Source: an uncultured Bulleidia sp.
GTDB lineage: Bacteria; Bacillota_I; Bacilli_A; Erysipelotrichales; Erysipelotrichaceae
Length of the DNA: 63,008 bases
Assembly (NCBI GenBank): GCA_934754415.1
Contig: CAKVIS010000007.1
Span: 1-63,008, forward strand
Direction: 5' to 3'
Both the position numbers and the translations under genes were made by a program. Under the pieces are notes generated by a model. It was given only the letters and a program-made list of their open reading frames with translations, was not told the DNA's origin and made no database searches. Shown one piece after another: positions 1 to 7,384 of this stretch. Position 1 is the first letter of the stretch; every line of letters starts with the position of its first letter.

Positions 1-816
1 AGCTATACATGTGAAAAACCACATGTACTGATTCCTGTATTCCCAGGAACAAACTGTGAATGGGATACTGCCAGAGCTTTTGAAAAGTATGGTGCTGAAA
101 CAGAAATCTTTGTGATTCAAAACAGAACAGGTGCACAGATTAATGCGTCTGTAGACAGATTTGTAGAAAGTATTAAGAAGTCTCAGATTATCGCTATTCC
201 TGGCGGATTCTCCGGTGGTGATGAACCTGATGGATCTGGTAAGTTCATCGTTGCCTTCTTCAGAAATCCTAAGGTTTCTGCAGCAGTCAATGAAATGCTG
301 GAAGAAAGAGAAGGTCTGATGTTAGGTATCTGTAATGGATTCCAGGCATTAATTAAACTTGGACTTGTGCCTTATGGAAAGATTGTGGATACGGATGAAC
401 ATTGTCCTACATTAACTTTCAATACTATTGGCAGACATCAGAGTATGCTTGTAAAGACAAGAATTGCGTCCAACAGATCTCCATGGTTACGTTACATGAA
501 ACCAGGTGATGTACAGACTGTAGCTATTTCTCATGGTGAAGGAAGATTCGTTATCGAACCTGATCTGTTTGAAAGATTAAAGAGACATGGTCAGATTGTG
601 GCACAGTATTGTGATCTGGATGGCAATCCTACAAGTGATATCCGTTTCAACCCAAATAATTCTTATCAGGCTGTAGAAGGCATTACAAGTAAAGATGGCA
701 GAATTCTTGGTAAGATGGGACACAGTGAAAGAAGTGGTGAAGGTTTATATTCCAACGTTGGAGAAATCGAAACACAGGAACTGCTGTTCAAGGGTGCTGT
801 AGACTACTTCAAGTAA
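1..816 (+). CDS. purL: Phosphoribosylformylglycinamidine synthase, C-terminal part (partial)
   Basis: This is the 3' end of a large reading frame open from base 1 in frame 1; the start lies outside the window. The visible 271 residues are the class I glutamine amidotransferase domain of PurL, which frees ammonia from glutamine for the FGAR to FGAM step of purine synthesis in the cytoplasm. It opens with a PVFPGTNCEWD strand typical of this domain. The nucleophile cysteine sits in LGICNGFQALIKLGL, and a SHGEGRF segment and a late GKMGHSER histidine follow. The domain is usually the last part of the roughly 1,250-residue single-chain enzyme, so the rest should lie upstream. A strong terminator follows at once, so this is the last gene of its transcript. 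Confidence 0.93.
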   Translation, partial: SYTCEKPHVLIPVFPGTNCEWDTARAFEKYGAETEIFVIQNRTGAQINASVDRFVESIKKSQIIAIPGGFSGGDEPDGSGKFIVAFFRNPKVSAAVNEMLEEREGLMLGICNGFQALIKLGLVPYGKIVDTDEHCPTLTFNTIGRHQSMLVKTRIASNRSPWLRYMKPGDVQTVAISHGEGRFVIEPDLFERLKRHGQIVAQYCDLDGNPTSDIRFNPNNSYQAVEGITSKDGRILGKMGHSERSGEGLYSNVGEIETQELLFKGAVDYFK

Positions 817-820
817 GACA

Positions 821-846
821 GAAGAAGAGGGGGACCTCTTCTTTTT
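821..846 (+). terminator. Rho-independent terminator after purL
   Basis: The stem AAGAAGAGG pairs with CCTCTTCTT around a 4-base loop, with a T-rich tail. It lies 5 bases after the purL stop. Confidence 0.85.
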
Positions 847-937
847 GCATGTGAGTTCTTTCATGTCATAAAATGTAAGTCTTACATCATTTTTTTGAAT
901 AAGTTGTATAAAAGTTTTAAAAAATCGTACTTTCCCA

Positions 938-966
938 TTGAAATGAAATCGCTTCCGAAGTATTCT
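938..966 (+). promoter_or_regulatory. Promoter with overlapping cre-like site for the EIIB gene
   Basis: TTGAAA (938-943) is followed by a 17-base spacer and TATTCT (961-966). The spacer holds a catabolite-responsive-element-like sequence, ATGAAATCGCTTCCG (943-957), one mismatch from the WTGNAANCGNWNNCA consensus. CcpA bound here would block RNA polymerase, so repression by preferred sugars is inferred. The downstream gene has a good AGAAAGAAGG ribosome site. Confidence 0.65.
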
Positions 967-992
967 AAAAGCAGAAAGAAGGTACGTAAAGT

Positions 993-1298
993 ATGTCACA
1001 GAAAATTACATTATTCTGCTCAGCAGGTATGTCTACAAGCTTGCTTGTCAACAAGATGAAAGAAGCCGCAAGTGCTGCAGGAAAGGACTATGAAATTGCT
1101 GCATATTCCATGAATGAAGCACCTGAAAAAGGAAAGACAGCAGATGTCATTCTGTTAGGCCCTCAGGTTCGTTTCGCCAAGGATAAGATTCATGGTATGT
1201 TCCCGGATACACCAATCGATGTTATCGACATGCGTGTATATGGTTTGATGGACGGTAAAGGCGCACTGGCAATTGCCGAAAAAGCATTAAACAAATAA
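993..1298 (+). CDS. PTS lactose/cellobiose-family EIIB component
   Basis: This 101-residue protein matches the small single-domain EIIB proteins of the lactose/chitobiose PTS family, which pass phosphate from EIIA to the incoming sugar at the membrane EIIC. The phospho-cysteine is C9 in the P-loop-like LFCSAGMSTSLLVNKM. A VILLGPQVR strand follows, and the protein ends GLMDGKGALAIAEKAL. Length is normal for the family. The start has an AGAAAGAAGG site 10 bases upstream. No EIIA or EIIC lies beside it, so it is an orphan here. It is a close paralogue of the EIIB at 7068, with long identical DNA runs around the cysteine motif. Sugar specificity cannot be read from sequence. Confidence 0.9.
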   Translation: MSQKITLFCSAGMSTSLLVNKMKEAASAAGKDYEIAAYSMNEAPEKGKTADVILLGPQVRFAKDKIHGMFPDTPIDVIDMRVYGLMDGKGALAIAEKALNK

Positions 1299-1321
1299 TT
1301 TTGACAATAATTTTCTCCTTT

Positions 1322-1354
1322 AAGCTCTTATTCTACATGGATAAGGGCTTTTTT
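1322..1354 (+). terminator. Rho-independent terminator after the orphan EIIB
   Basis: AAGCTCTTAT pairs with ATAAGGGCTT (one G-T pair) and is followed by a run of six T. Confidence 0.8.
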
Positions 1355-1390
1355 GGTTGCTTTTTCCACTTGTTTCAATTATTGATTTTA

Positions 1391-1419
1391 TTGAGATAGG
1401 GTTGGTCAAATGCTAGAAT
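1391..1419 (+). promoter_or_regulatory. Promoter predicting a leaderless transcript
   Basis: TTGAGA (1391-1396), a 17-base spacer and TAGAAT (1414-1419). Position +1 falls on the A of the ATG at 1426, and no Shine-Dalgarno sequence lies between them. Confidence 0.65.
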
Positions 1420-1425
1420 ACAGCT

Positions 1426-1917
1426 ATGAAACATTTTGATGCAGAAAAGCTAAAGGCATTTAGAACAGAAAATCATTTTTCACAGTCAGAAATTGCCAGT
1501 CAATTATATGTAAGCAGAACTGTTATTTCAAATTGGGAAAATGGAAAATCGCAGCCTGATTCAGCACAATTAGATCGGTTGGAAAGTCTGTATTTGCATT
1601 CCTTTTCAAAAGAGAATACAAAACTTATAAATAAGGTAAAAGGCATAGTTTGTTATTTTTTAGGGGTGTGTAGTGTTTGCGCTGTCTGTGTTGGCAGTTA
1701 TAGGTATACCTCGATTCTAACAATTGGGATATTACTTGTTTGTATGTTGTGTATATATAAGAAAGGGTTGCCTGGTTTGTGGCTAGTGCTTGTGATTGCC
1801 ACACTTGTTTTTACTTTTTTGCATTATATAGAATTGCATTATGGTTTCTTATTGAAAGCACCTGTCTACACAACTTACAGAGATGCAATACAAGTGCATA
1901 TGTGGAAATGGATGTGA
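1426..1917 (+). CDS. Membrane-anchored XRE-family regulator (first of three)
   Basis: Residues 1-60 form a Cro/C1-type helix-turn-helix (LKAFRTENHFSQSEIASQL, then SRTVISNWENGKSQPD). Residues 75-140 hold about three hydrophobic membrane segments, and a short polar tail ends in WKWM. The layout suggests a DNA-binding domain held on the inner face of the membrane, able to sense something at the envelope; this is inferred. It begins a run of three related genes: the next starts 21 bases downstream. The ATG lies exactly six bases after a good -10 box and has no ribosome site, so a leaderless mRNA is likely. The family is seen elsewhere beside transporters and bacteriocin-like loci, but no exact homologue is recognised. 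Confidence 0.8.
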   Translation: MKHFDAEKLKAFRTENHFSQSEIASQLYVSRTVISNWENGKSQPDSAQLDRLESLYLHSFSKENTKLINKVKGIVCYFLGVCSVCAVCVGSYRYTSILTIGILLVCMLCIYKKGLPGLWLVLVIATLVFTFLHYIELHYGFLLKAPVYTTYRDAIQVHMWKWM

Positions 1918-1938
1918 AGTATTTTGAGGATATAGGAT

Positions 1939-2397
1939 ATGGAGACTTTTGATTATCAGTTAATGAAAACCGTGCGTATAAAAAGAGGGCTTACTCAAAA
2001 GGACATGGCGGAAATTTTACAGACAAATAGAACGTATATTTCAAGGTGGGAGTCAGGTAAGGATATTCCTGATAAAGAACAGATATTGAAGTTGGAAAGT
2101 GCATTAGGGGTTTCTTTGTGTAAAGAAGACAGTAAGTCGGAAATAATAAAAGATGTAAAAGATTACCTGCTCTATCCTGGGCTTCTCATCCTTTGTGCGT
2201 ATATCAGCAGTCTTTTTAACTATTCTGCTTATTCTATAGTATTGTCTATTGGGACTATTGTCTTTGTCTGGAAAAAGAAAATGTCTAGGGTATGGCTTAT
2301 TTTTACAATTGGAATATTTCTTTTCATTTTTCTTTCTTATCTGGATATTCAATACCATTGCTTTTCAACAGGACACGTATATTATTTGGAGCCGTAG
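1939..2397 (+). CDS. Membrane-anchored XRE-family regulator (second of three)
   Basis: This 152-residue paralogue of the preceding gene has an N-terminal helix-turn-helix at residues 8-60 (TVRIKRGLTQKDMAEIL, then NRTYISRWESGKDIPD). Three predicted membrane helices follow between about 75 and 140, and the tail ends VYYLEP. A GAGGATATAGG stretch before the ATG is a weak ribosome site. The gene lies in the same transcript as the first copy and only 2 bases before the third. The three proteins differ strongly outside the DNA-binding core, so this looks like old duplication with divergence, not a recent repeat. Confidence 0.8.
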   Translation: METFDYQLMKTVRIKRGLTQKDMAEILQTNRTYISRWESGKDIPDKEQILKLESALGVSLCKEDSKSEIIKDVKDYLLYPGLLILCAYISSLFNYSAYSIVLSIGTIVFVWKKKMSRVWLIFTIGIFLFIFLSYLDIQYHCFSTGHVYYLEP

Positions 2398-2399
2398 TT

Positions 2400-2879
2400 A
2401 TGATCCCGTTTAATAAAGAAATTTTAGTTGCTTTGCGCAAAGAAAATAATTATACACAAGAATCATTGGCAAATGAAGTAGGAGTTAGTCGCTCACTTAT
2501 TTCTTCCTGGGAAAACGGGAAAGCAATTCCGAATGAAGAGGATATAAAACGACTGAATTCCATTTTTCATACGACACTCTATTATGAAGAGGAAACAGTA
2601 GAAACTAAACCTATTGCAGAACATAAAAACTATCTGATTCTCATATGTAATTATGGAATTATTCTTTTATTGTTCTTCCTGGAATGGCATATGCAACCTT
2701 TCGGGTTAATCTGTGCTTTGACAAATTATTTGTATGTGAGACAAGAAAAACTACCGAAATGGGTACAACTGCTTATGGTATGTTTTGTTATCTACGAATG
2801 TTATTCTATTTTTTCTTTTTTTCATCCAACTGTTCCGTTAGGTTGGATTGAAATTCCCAGTCATCGTGTAAATCCTTAA
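2400..2879 (+). CDS. Membrane-anchored XRE-family regulator (third of three)
   Basis: The ATG at 2400, two bases after the previous stop, begins MIPFNKEILVALRKENNYTQ. Longer upstream readings of this frame overlap the second gene and are unlikely. The 159-residue protein has an XRE helix-turn-helix up to about residue 58 (SRSLISSWENGKAIPN), two to three membrane helices (residues 75-145), and a tail ending SHRVNP. The stop overlaps the stop of the convergent secreted-protein gene by 4 bases at a TTAA. As part of the three-gene operon it may control the divergent operator region at 3.4 kb, which lies beyond that secreted gene; this is inference from position only. Confidence 0.78.
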   Translation: MIPFNKEILVALRKENNYTQESLANEVGVSRSLISSWENGKAIPNEEDIKRLNSIFHTTLYYEEETVETKPIAEHKNYLILICNYGIILLLFFLEWHMQPFGLICALTNYLYVRQEKLPKWVQLLMVCFVIYECYSIFSFFHPTVPLGWIEIPSHRVNP

Positions 2880-3349
2880 TGTACATAATGGTATAGCTGG
2901 CCATTTTCTATATAACAGGTTAATACATAATTATAAGAAGCAACTATATTAGAAACACATGCGTGATGGTTAACGATGGATGGCGAATGTGTAAGATAGT
3001 TAGAAGTGACCGAAAATCCGCTATGCGCAGTGACAGAATTATCAAAAGCTCGGATAATGCTTTGGCTATTATTGACTGTTATCTTAAAATTCATGCTGGC
3101 ATAAGTGGAACTTCCAGTTATTTTGTATGTTCCAGCGGAAATTTTACTGTTCAAGTTTGCGGTTTTATCTAATGGTTGTAATGCTGTGATTGTGATCACC
3201 CATTTTTCTCCGTATTCATCTATTTCTGTATATGTTTCAGAACCGACTTCAAATAAAGAAAAACTTTGCATCTTCTGTTCTTCTGCAGAAATAGGGATTC
3301 CTCTGCAAAGCATAAATAAGCTGACAAGATATACAATAAATTTTTTCAT
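2876..3349 (-). CDS. Secreted protein of unknown function
   Basis: The 157-residue product begins MKKFIVYLVSLFMLCRGIP with cleavage likely after ISA (about residue 22), a standard Sec signal peptide. The mature 135 residues are rich in Ser, Thr and Asn and appear beta-stranded (YTEIDEYGEKWVITITALQP; later SAGTYKITGSSTYASMNFKI). No lipobox, cell-wall sorting signal or known catalytic motif is visible. The gene reads away from the ABC exporter operon and shares its promoter region, which carries paired repeats. A TTTACA/TACTAA promoter (3392-3387, 3369-3364) sits upstream. I do not recognise the family; it could be an envelope-sensing partner or a protected exported factor. Confidence 0.65.
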   Translation of the reverse strand: MKKFIVYLVSLFMLCRGIPISAEEQKMQSFSLFEVGSETYTEIDEYGEKWVITITALQPLDKTANLNSKISAGTYKITGSSTYASMNFKITVNNSQSIIRAFDNSVTAHSGFSVTSNYLTHSPSIVNHHACVSNIVASYNYVLTCYIENGQLYHYVH

Positions 3350-3363
3350 ATTTTCTCTATCTT

Positions 3364-3392
3364 TTAGTATATTTTTACATCCTGAATGTAAA
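3364..3392 (-). promoter_or_regulatory. Promoter of the secreted-protein gene
   Basis: Read on the minus strand: TTTACA, a 17-base spacer, TACTAA. It directly abuts the repeat cluster at 3398-3461. Confidence 0.5.
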
Positions 3393-3397
3393 AAAGT

Positions 3398-3461
3398 GAT
3401 GTCAGAAACTGTTAAAAAATGTCAGATACTGTTTTGCATTTGTTAAAACACTTCTGTCATC
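3398..3461. repeat. Direct-plus-inverted repeat operator between divergent genes
   Basis: TGTCAGAAACTGTT (3400-3413) and TGTCAGATACTGTT (3420-3433) are direct repeats exactly 20 bp apart, about two helical turns. The outer ends GATGTCAGAA (3398-3407) and TTCTGTCATC (3452-3461) form an inverted pair with one mismatch. The cluster lies between the promoter of the secreted protein and that of the peptide/ABC operon, which suits a shared regulator site. Confidence 0.55.
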
Positions 3462-3477
3462 GCTTTTTTGGGGGATG

Positions 3478-3486
3478 TGCTATAAC
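3478..3486 (+). promoter_or_regulatory. Extended -10 promoter of the peptide/ABC operon
   Basis: TGCTATAAC is an extended -10 element (TGnTATAAC). No good -35 is present; the right arm of the repeat operator (3452-3461) occupies that position, which suggests regulator-dependent use. Confidence 0.4.
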
Positions 3487-3529
3487 AAACTGTATATAAA
3501 GAATAATCAGTACAGGAAGGAGGATGTGT

Positions 3530-3661
3530 ATGCAGCAGGAAATGTTTGAAGAAGTCATAAATGAAATGCTGACTGGAAAATTTTGCGGGATTTGCCTGGC
3601 AAAAATGTCATATACAGATAAGACTGTTGAACAGGTATTTAGAAAGGTATCAGACATATAA
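3530..3661 (+). CDS. Small 43-residue CGIC-motif peptide upstream of ABC exporter
   Basis: ATG at 3530 follows a strong GGAAGGAGG site (3515-3523) by 6 bases and reads 43 codons to TAA. The peptide is MQQEMFEEVINEMLTGKFCG, then ICLAKMSYTDKTVEQ, and ends VSDI: an acidic amphipathic N-terminal half, one Cys-x-x-Cys pair and a charged tail. It has no signal peptide. It is the first gene of the operon, 20 bases before the first ABC half-transporter. Candidate roles are an exported peptide or RiPP-like precursor, a small transporter partner, or a translated leader that controls the transporter. Nothing here proves which. The ribosome site and tight spacing support real translation. No peptidase C39 domain or modifying enzyme is nearby, which weakens a classic bacteriocin reading. 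Confidence 0.55.
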   Translation: MQQEMFEEVINEMLTGKFCGICLAKMSYTDKTVEQVFRKVSDI

Positions 3662-3681
3662 TTTGTCGGAAAGGAAAGAAT

Positions 3682-5271
3682 ATGTTTTCTTTATTGAAGC
3701 GTTTAAAACATGCAAAATGGTATTATTCTGTACTCCTTTGTCTGGCCGTTGTCACAACATTAGTGACTATCTGTATATCTTCTGAAATCAGTTCTCTTAC
3801 CATGCATATTTCTGCCAACGGGTTAACTGGTATCTCTTCTCTTCTTCTTTTATTAACAGGAAACTATATTCTGCTGGGAATATGTAATAACAGTCTTAAC
3901 AGACAGGTAATTATGCACATGCAGGCTTCATTTTTTAAACAGCTGTATGCTGAGATTCTGCATAAGATAAATGCCTTGCCATATGATTCCCAAAGTCTTC
4001 AGAATACAAAAGATACGTATACATTGCTGTCTGCAGATTGTGATAGTACTTTGAATTGTCTGTGTGATACGTTGACAACTATACTGTTTGAAACTATACG
4101 ACTTTTCTTTATTCTGGTGTATATGTGCATGTTATCTCCTTTACTGTTCTTCATTTATTTTTGTGCAGTGTTGCTTTCTGTGTTTTTGCAATGGAAGACG
4201 TCACATGGTGTAGAAAAGGCAAGTGAAAAAGCAAAGGAAGCTGAAGTAAATTTGAATGGACATCTGAAAGATGTACTGGATCATAAAATGACAATTCAGA
4301 CAAACCAGGCATATGCTTTTTCAAAACAGATATATGCTTCTTCACAGAAAGAATATACGCAGCAGGGTATACATATGGCAAAAGTGACTGTTCCGGTTAA
4401 GGTGATTGGTTTACTGTGTGGTGTCATTCCGGTGCTTTCTGTTTGTCTGGCTTCCATTTTGCTGTATCCACACATTTCTCTGGAAGTGTTTATGGGTTTT
4501 TTCTATCTGTGTCAGGAAATCGTTCCCTCTCAGTTACACTATACAGATTACATCGTGACATATAGAAAAGAGAAAGTGTCTGTACAGCGTATTGAACAGT
4601 TTTTGCATCAGGAAGAAAAAACGTATCCGGCTGCGGATAGTCAGAATATTGTATTTGATCATGTGTATTATACGTATCCTGGTGAAGACACATATGCTTT
4701 GCGGGATGTTTCCTTTACCCTTAAGCAAGGAAGTAAAGTTGCTTTTATAGGGGAAAGTGGAAGTGGTAAGTCTACTGCTTTGAAACTGATAGCGCATATG
4801 ATTCTGCCATCTTCAGGATCCTGTCTTAGCAAAGAGGCTGTATTTACTCAACAGTTCCCCTATCTGTTTACAGACACACTGTACGGCAATGTTGCTTTAG
4901 AAGATCATGTGGATGAGGAAAAGCTGGCAGATTCTTTGTCTAAAGCAAAGCTTGGAAACATGGAAAACAGAGAAATTGAAAATAATGGTGGCAATCTGTC
5001 TGGCGGTCAAAGACAGAGAATTGCGCTGGCAAGAGCATTGTATCATGCAAAGGATATCCTTCTTTTTGATGAATCCATTTCTGCATTGGATGCGGCCAAT
5101 GCACATGCCATATTGCAAGAACTGTTACAGCCTTCACTTTCTTCTACACGTATCTTTTCTTTACATCAATTGGAGTATTTAAAACAAATGGATCAGATAC
5201 TTGTGTTTAAAGAAGGAAAAGTTGTTTTTGATGGTTCCTATTCTCAATATAAGGAGGTGTATGGAAAATGA
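3682..5271 (+). CDS. ABC transporter ATP-binding/permease half (subunit 1)
   Basis: This 529-residue half-transporter has an N-terminal membrane domain of about six helices (residues 15-280) and a C-terminal ATPase domain. Walker A is GESGSGKST, the signature LSGGQRQR, Walker B ILLFDESISALD and the H-loop FSLHQ, so catalytic residues look intact. It is shorter than usual exporters (about 570-590), mainly in the membrane part. A GGAAAGGAAAG site precedes the ATG. Its stop overlaps the next ATG by 4 bases, so the two halves are coupled and probably form a heterodimer (LmrCD/BmrCD-like or CydDC-like). The cargo is unknown; the 43-residue peptide is the obvious candidate. Confidence 0.87.
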   Translation: MFSLLKRLKHAKWYYSVLLCLAVVTTLVTICISSEISSLTMHISANGLTGISSLLLLLTGNYILLGICNNSLNRQVIMHMQASFFKQLYAEILHKINALPYDSQSLQNTKDTYTLLSADCDSTLNCLCDTLTTILFETIRLFFILVYMCMLSPLLFFIYFCAVLLSVFLQWKTSHGVEKASEKAKEAEVNLNGHLKDVLDHKMTIQTNQAYAFSKQIYASSQKEYTQQGIHMAKVTVPVKVIGLLCGVIPVLSVCLASILLYPHISLEVFMGFFYLCQEIVPSQLHYTDYIVTYRKEKVSVQRIEQFLHQEEKTYPAADSQNIVFDHVYYTYPGEDTYALRDVSFTLKQGSKVAFIGESGSGKSTALKLIAHMILPSSGSCLSKEAVFTQQFPYLFTDTLYGNVALEDHVDEEKLADSLSKAKLGNMENREIENNGGNLSGGQRQRIALARALYHAKDILLFDESISALDAANAHAILQELLQPSLSSTRIFSLHQLEYLKQMDQILVFKEGKVVFDGSYSQYKEVYGK

Positions 5272-6935
5272 AAAGAAAAGAAGCATATGCTGCATTTTAT
5301 CCATATTTTAAACCTTATAGAGTTCGCTTCTCTGTTGCCTGTGTTTTTCTGGCTCTTAGTTATGTAGTATTGTTTTCTTCTGTAGGTGTCATGTTATCTA
5401 ATGTGTTTTCTTTAGTGACGGAGAAAGAAAGTACAATTCTAAGTTCTTCCTTACTGTACGTATTACTTGTGGTACTTGCGACAGTGGTTTCTTCTCTGTG
5501 CCTTTTATGTTTTACAAAGGTGGAATATGCAGTTCAAAATGCAATACGAGAAGATATGCTTTCTGCTTATGTTCATGCAGAGGAAAGTAAGACGAGTAAG
5601 TATACTGGCGAAGAGGTTTTAAATCGATTGACTATTGATTTACCGTATGTCAGTCATTTGTTTGGAGAGTATATGGCAGGATGGGTATATGAACCGTTTC
5701 TGGCAGGTTTATTCTGTGTTATCTATCTTTTACATTTGAATGTGTTAGTGGCAATGGTATGCATATTGTGTGCGTCACTAGGGTTTGGTTCAGTGCATCT
5801 GTATGCAAAACAGAAAGCAGAAGCAGAAGGCAACGCAAGCAAAGCAAAAGGCCTGGCGTTGAAATATATTTCTGAAGCTATCTATGGAAGTGAAGAAATA
5901 CGTACATTTTCTTTGCAGAAACGGTTTGAAAAGAAAGCATTTCATTTTTTTAAACCGGTATCTGAAAACCTGAAAGCATCAGGCAAATATCAGAGTATAC
6001 GCGGTTTCTGTATTCATATCACAATGAATTGCCTTTCGTATCTTCTTATCCTGATTACTGGTGGCTTTCTTGCAGAAAAAGGCTATCTTCCGTTCTCTAA
6101 GATTCTGGTAGGTATTTCGATGATTGACCTTATCTGGCAGGGACTGGTGAGTATAGGACTATATTCTAATTTCCTGGAAGAAGCACTGCCTCATGAGGAA
6201 AGATTACTTGAAATCCTGCAACTTCCGGAAATGGTGGATACCCGTGAAGAAGGTACAGATGGAATTGCTTTTCATGATGTTTGTTTTTCTTATCCTGATC
6301 ATTCGGAAGTTTTACATTCACTGTCTTTTCATATACCAGCAGGTAAAAAAGTTGCCTTTGTAGGTGAAAGTGGAAGTGGTAAGTCTACATGTGCAAAGCT
6401 GTTAGCCGGAATCTATATGCCACAAAGTGGTACAGTCAGTATCCCTTCTGGCTCTGAAGTAACGTATATGCCTCAGGAAATATCTTTATTTCAGCTGAAT
6501 ATGTATGAGAACATTTCTCTGTCCTTTTCCCCGGATACAGATAAAGTAGTGCAGTCCTCAGTGTATGCCAATGCGGATGGCTTTCTGAAAGAAAAAGGGT
6601 ATGCATATGTTCCGGATAAAGAAAACAGCGGATTTTCAGGAGGACAGTTACAACGTATATCTCTGGCAAGAACTTTTTATCAAAATGGAGATATATGGAT
6701 TTTAGATGAACCTACTGCTTCCTTAGACGAAGACAACACCAATGCAATAAAGGAAAGTCTTCGAACTGTTCCATCGGATACAACATTAATTGTGATTTCT
6801 CACAGAATCTCTTTTATTGAAGACTTTGATTATGTCTATGTGTTTCAAAAAGGAGTCATCGTGGAGGAAGGTAACCCACAGACTTTATTACAAAAAGAAG
6901 GGTATTTTTCCGCTTTGTATGAGTTACAGAAATAA
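5268..6935 (+). CDS. ABC transporter ATP-binding/permease half (subunit 2)
   Basis: This 555-residue partner starts in an ATGA overlap with subunit 1. The membrane domain covers residues 15-290, with helices near 20-45, 58-82, 130-175 and 240-295. The ATPase domain carries Walker A GESGSGKST, signature FSGGQLQR, Walker B IWILDEPTASLD with the catalytic Glu, and the H-loop VISHR. Both halves therefore keep consensus-type ATP sites, unlike many heterodimers in which one site is degenerate. The direction is probably export, from the fused membrane-ATPase layout. No hairpin terminator is evident in the short gap before the cre-regulated PTS promoter at 6997. Confidence 0.87.
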   Translation: MKRKEAYAAFYPYFKPYRVRFSVACVFLALSYVVLFSSVGVMLSNVFSLVTEKESTILSSSLLYVLLVVLATVVSSLCLLCFTKVEYAVQNAIREDMLSAYVHAEESKTSKYTGEEVLNRLTIDLPYVSHLFGEYMAGWVYEPFLAGLFCVIYLLHLNVLVAMVCILCASLGFGSVHLYAKQKAEAEGNASKAKGLALKYISEAIYGSEEIRTFSLQKRFEKKAFHFFKPVSENLKASGKYQSIRGFCIHITMNCLSYLLILITGGFLAEKGYLPFSKILVGISMIDLIWQGLVSIGLYSNFLEEALPHEERLLEILQLPEMVDTREEGTDGIAFHDVCFSYPDHSEVLHSLSFHIPAGKKVAFVGESGSGKSTCAKLLAGIYMPQSGTVSIPSGSEVTYMPQEISLFQLNMYENISLSFSPDTDKVVQSSVYANADGFLKEKGYAYVPDKENSGFSGGQLQRISLARTFYQNGDIWILDEPTASLDEDNTNAIKESLRTVPSDTTLIVISHRISFIEDFDYVYVFQKGVIVEEGNPQTLLQKEGYFSALYELQK

Positions 6936-6996
6936 AGCATTTTAAACAGGCAGATTAGCTCAGAAGAGGGGAGTTAGACAATTCTATTTAAAACGA

Positions 6997-7025
6997 TTGC
7001 ATTGAAACCGTTTTCGAAGTAAAAT
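6997..7025 (+). promoter_or_regulatory. Promoter with overlapping cre site for EIIB-EIIA
   Basis: TTGCAT (6997-7002), a 17-base spacer and TAAAAT (7020-7025). The spacer contains TTGAAACCGTTTTCG (7002-7016), a near-consensus catabolite-responsive element. The layout is the same as at 938-966, so both EIIB genes are probably under CcpA control. Confidence 0.7.
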
Positions 7026-7067
7026 TTGATTAGCCGTACTAAGTACGAAAGAAAAGGAGATTAAATT

Positions 7068-7376
7068 ATGGCAGATAAGGTAATCAGATTATTCTGCGCA
7101 GCAGGTATGTCTACAAGCTTGCTCGTAAACAAAATGAAAGAAGCAGCTAAAGCTGCAGGAAAGGATTATGATATTGCAGCTTATTCTTTAGGTGATTTTG
7201 ATAAAGAATATGAACAGGCAGACGTTATCCTTTTAGGCCCACAGGTTCGTTATGCACTTGCTAAGTTACAGGCTGCTCATCCTGAAAAGAAGATCACAGA
7301 CATCCCAATGCAGATGTATGGATTAATGGATGGTAAAGGCGTTTTAGCAAAAGCTGAAGAACTGATGAAAGGATAA
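7068..7376 (+). CDS. PTS lactose/cellobiose-family EIIB component
   Basis: A 102-residue EIIB with phospho-cysteine C10 in RLFCAAGMSTSLLVNKM, VILLGPQVR in the middle and GLMDGKGVLAKAEELM at the end, so normal length and motifs. AAAGGAGA ends about 7 bases before the ATG. It is followed after 8 bases by the EIIA gene and will act with it to carry phosphate from HPr to a sugar taken up by an EIIC encoded elsewhere, perhaps the EIIC at 47681. It is a paralogue of the gene at 993; the two flank the XRE/ABC island. Confidence 0.92.
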   Translation: MADKVIRLFCAAGMSTSLLVNKMKEAAKAAGKDYDIAAYSLGDFDKEYEQADVILLGPQVRYALAKLQAAHPEKKITDIPMQMYGLMDGKGVLAKAEELMKG

Positions 7377-7384
7377 TAGGGAAC

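Noticed and set aside
3457..3657. 66-residue minus-strand frame before the ABC operon
   Set aside because: It covers the promoter and the small-peptide frame on the plus strand, has no ribosome site, and looks random.
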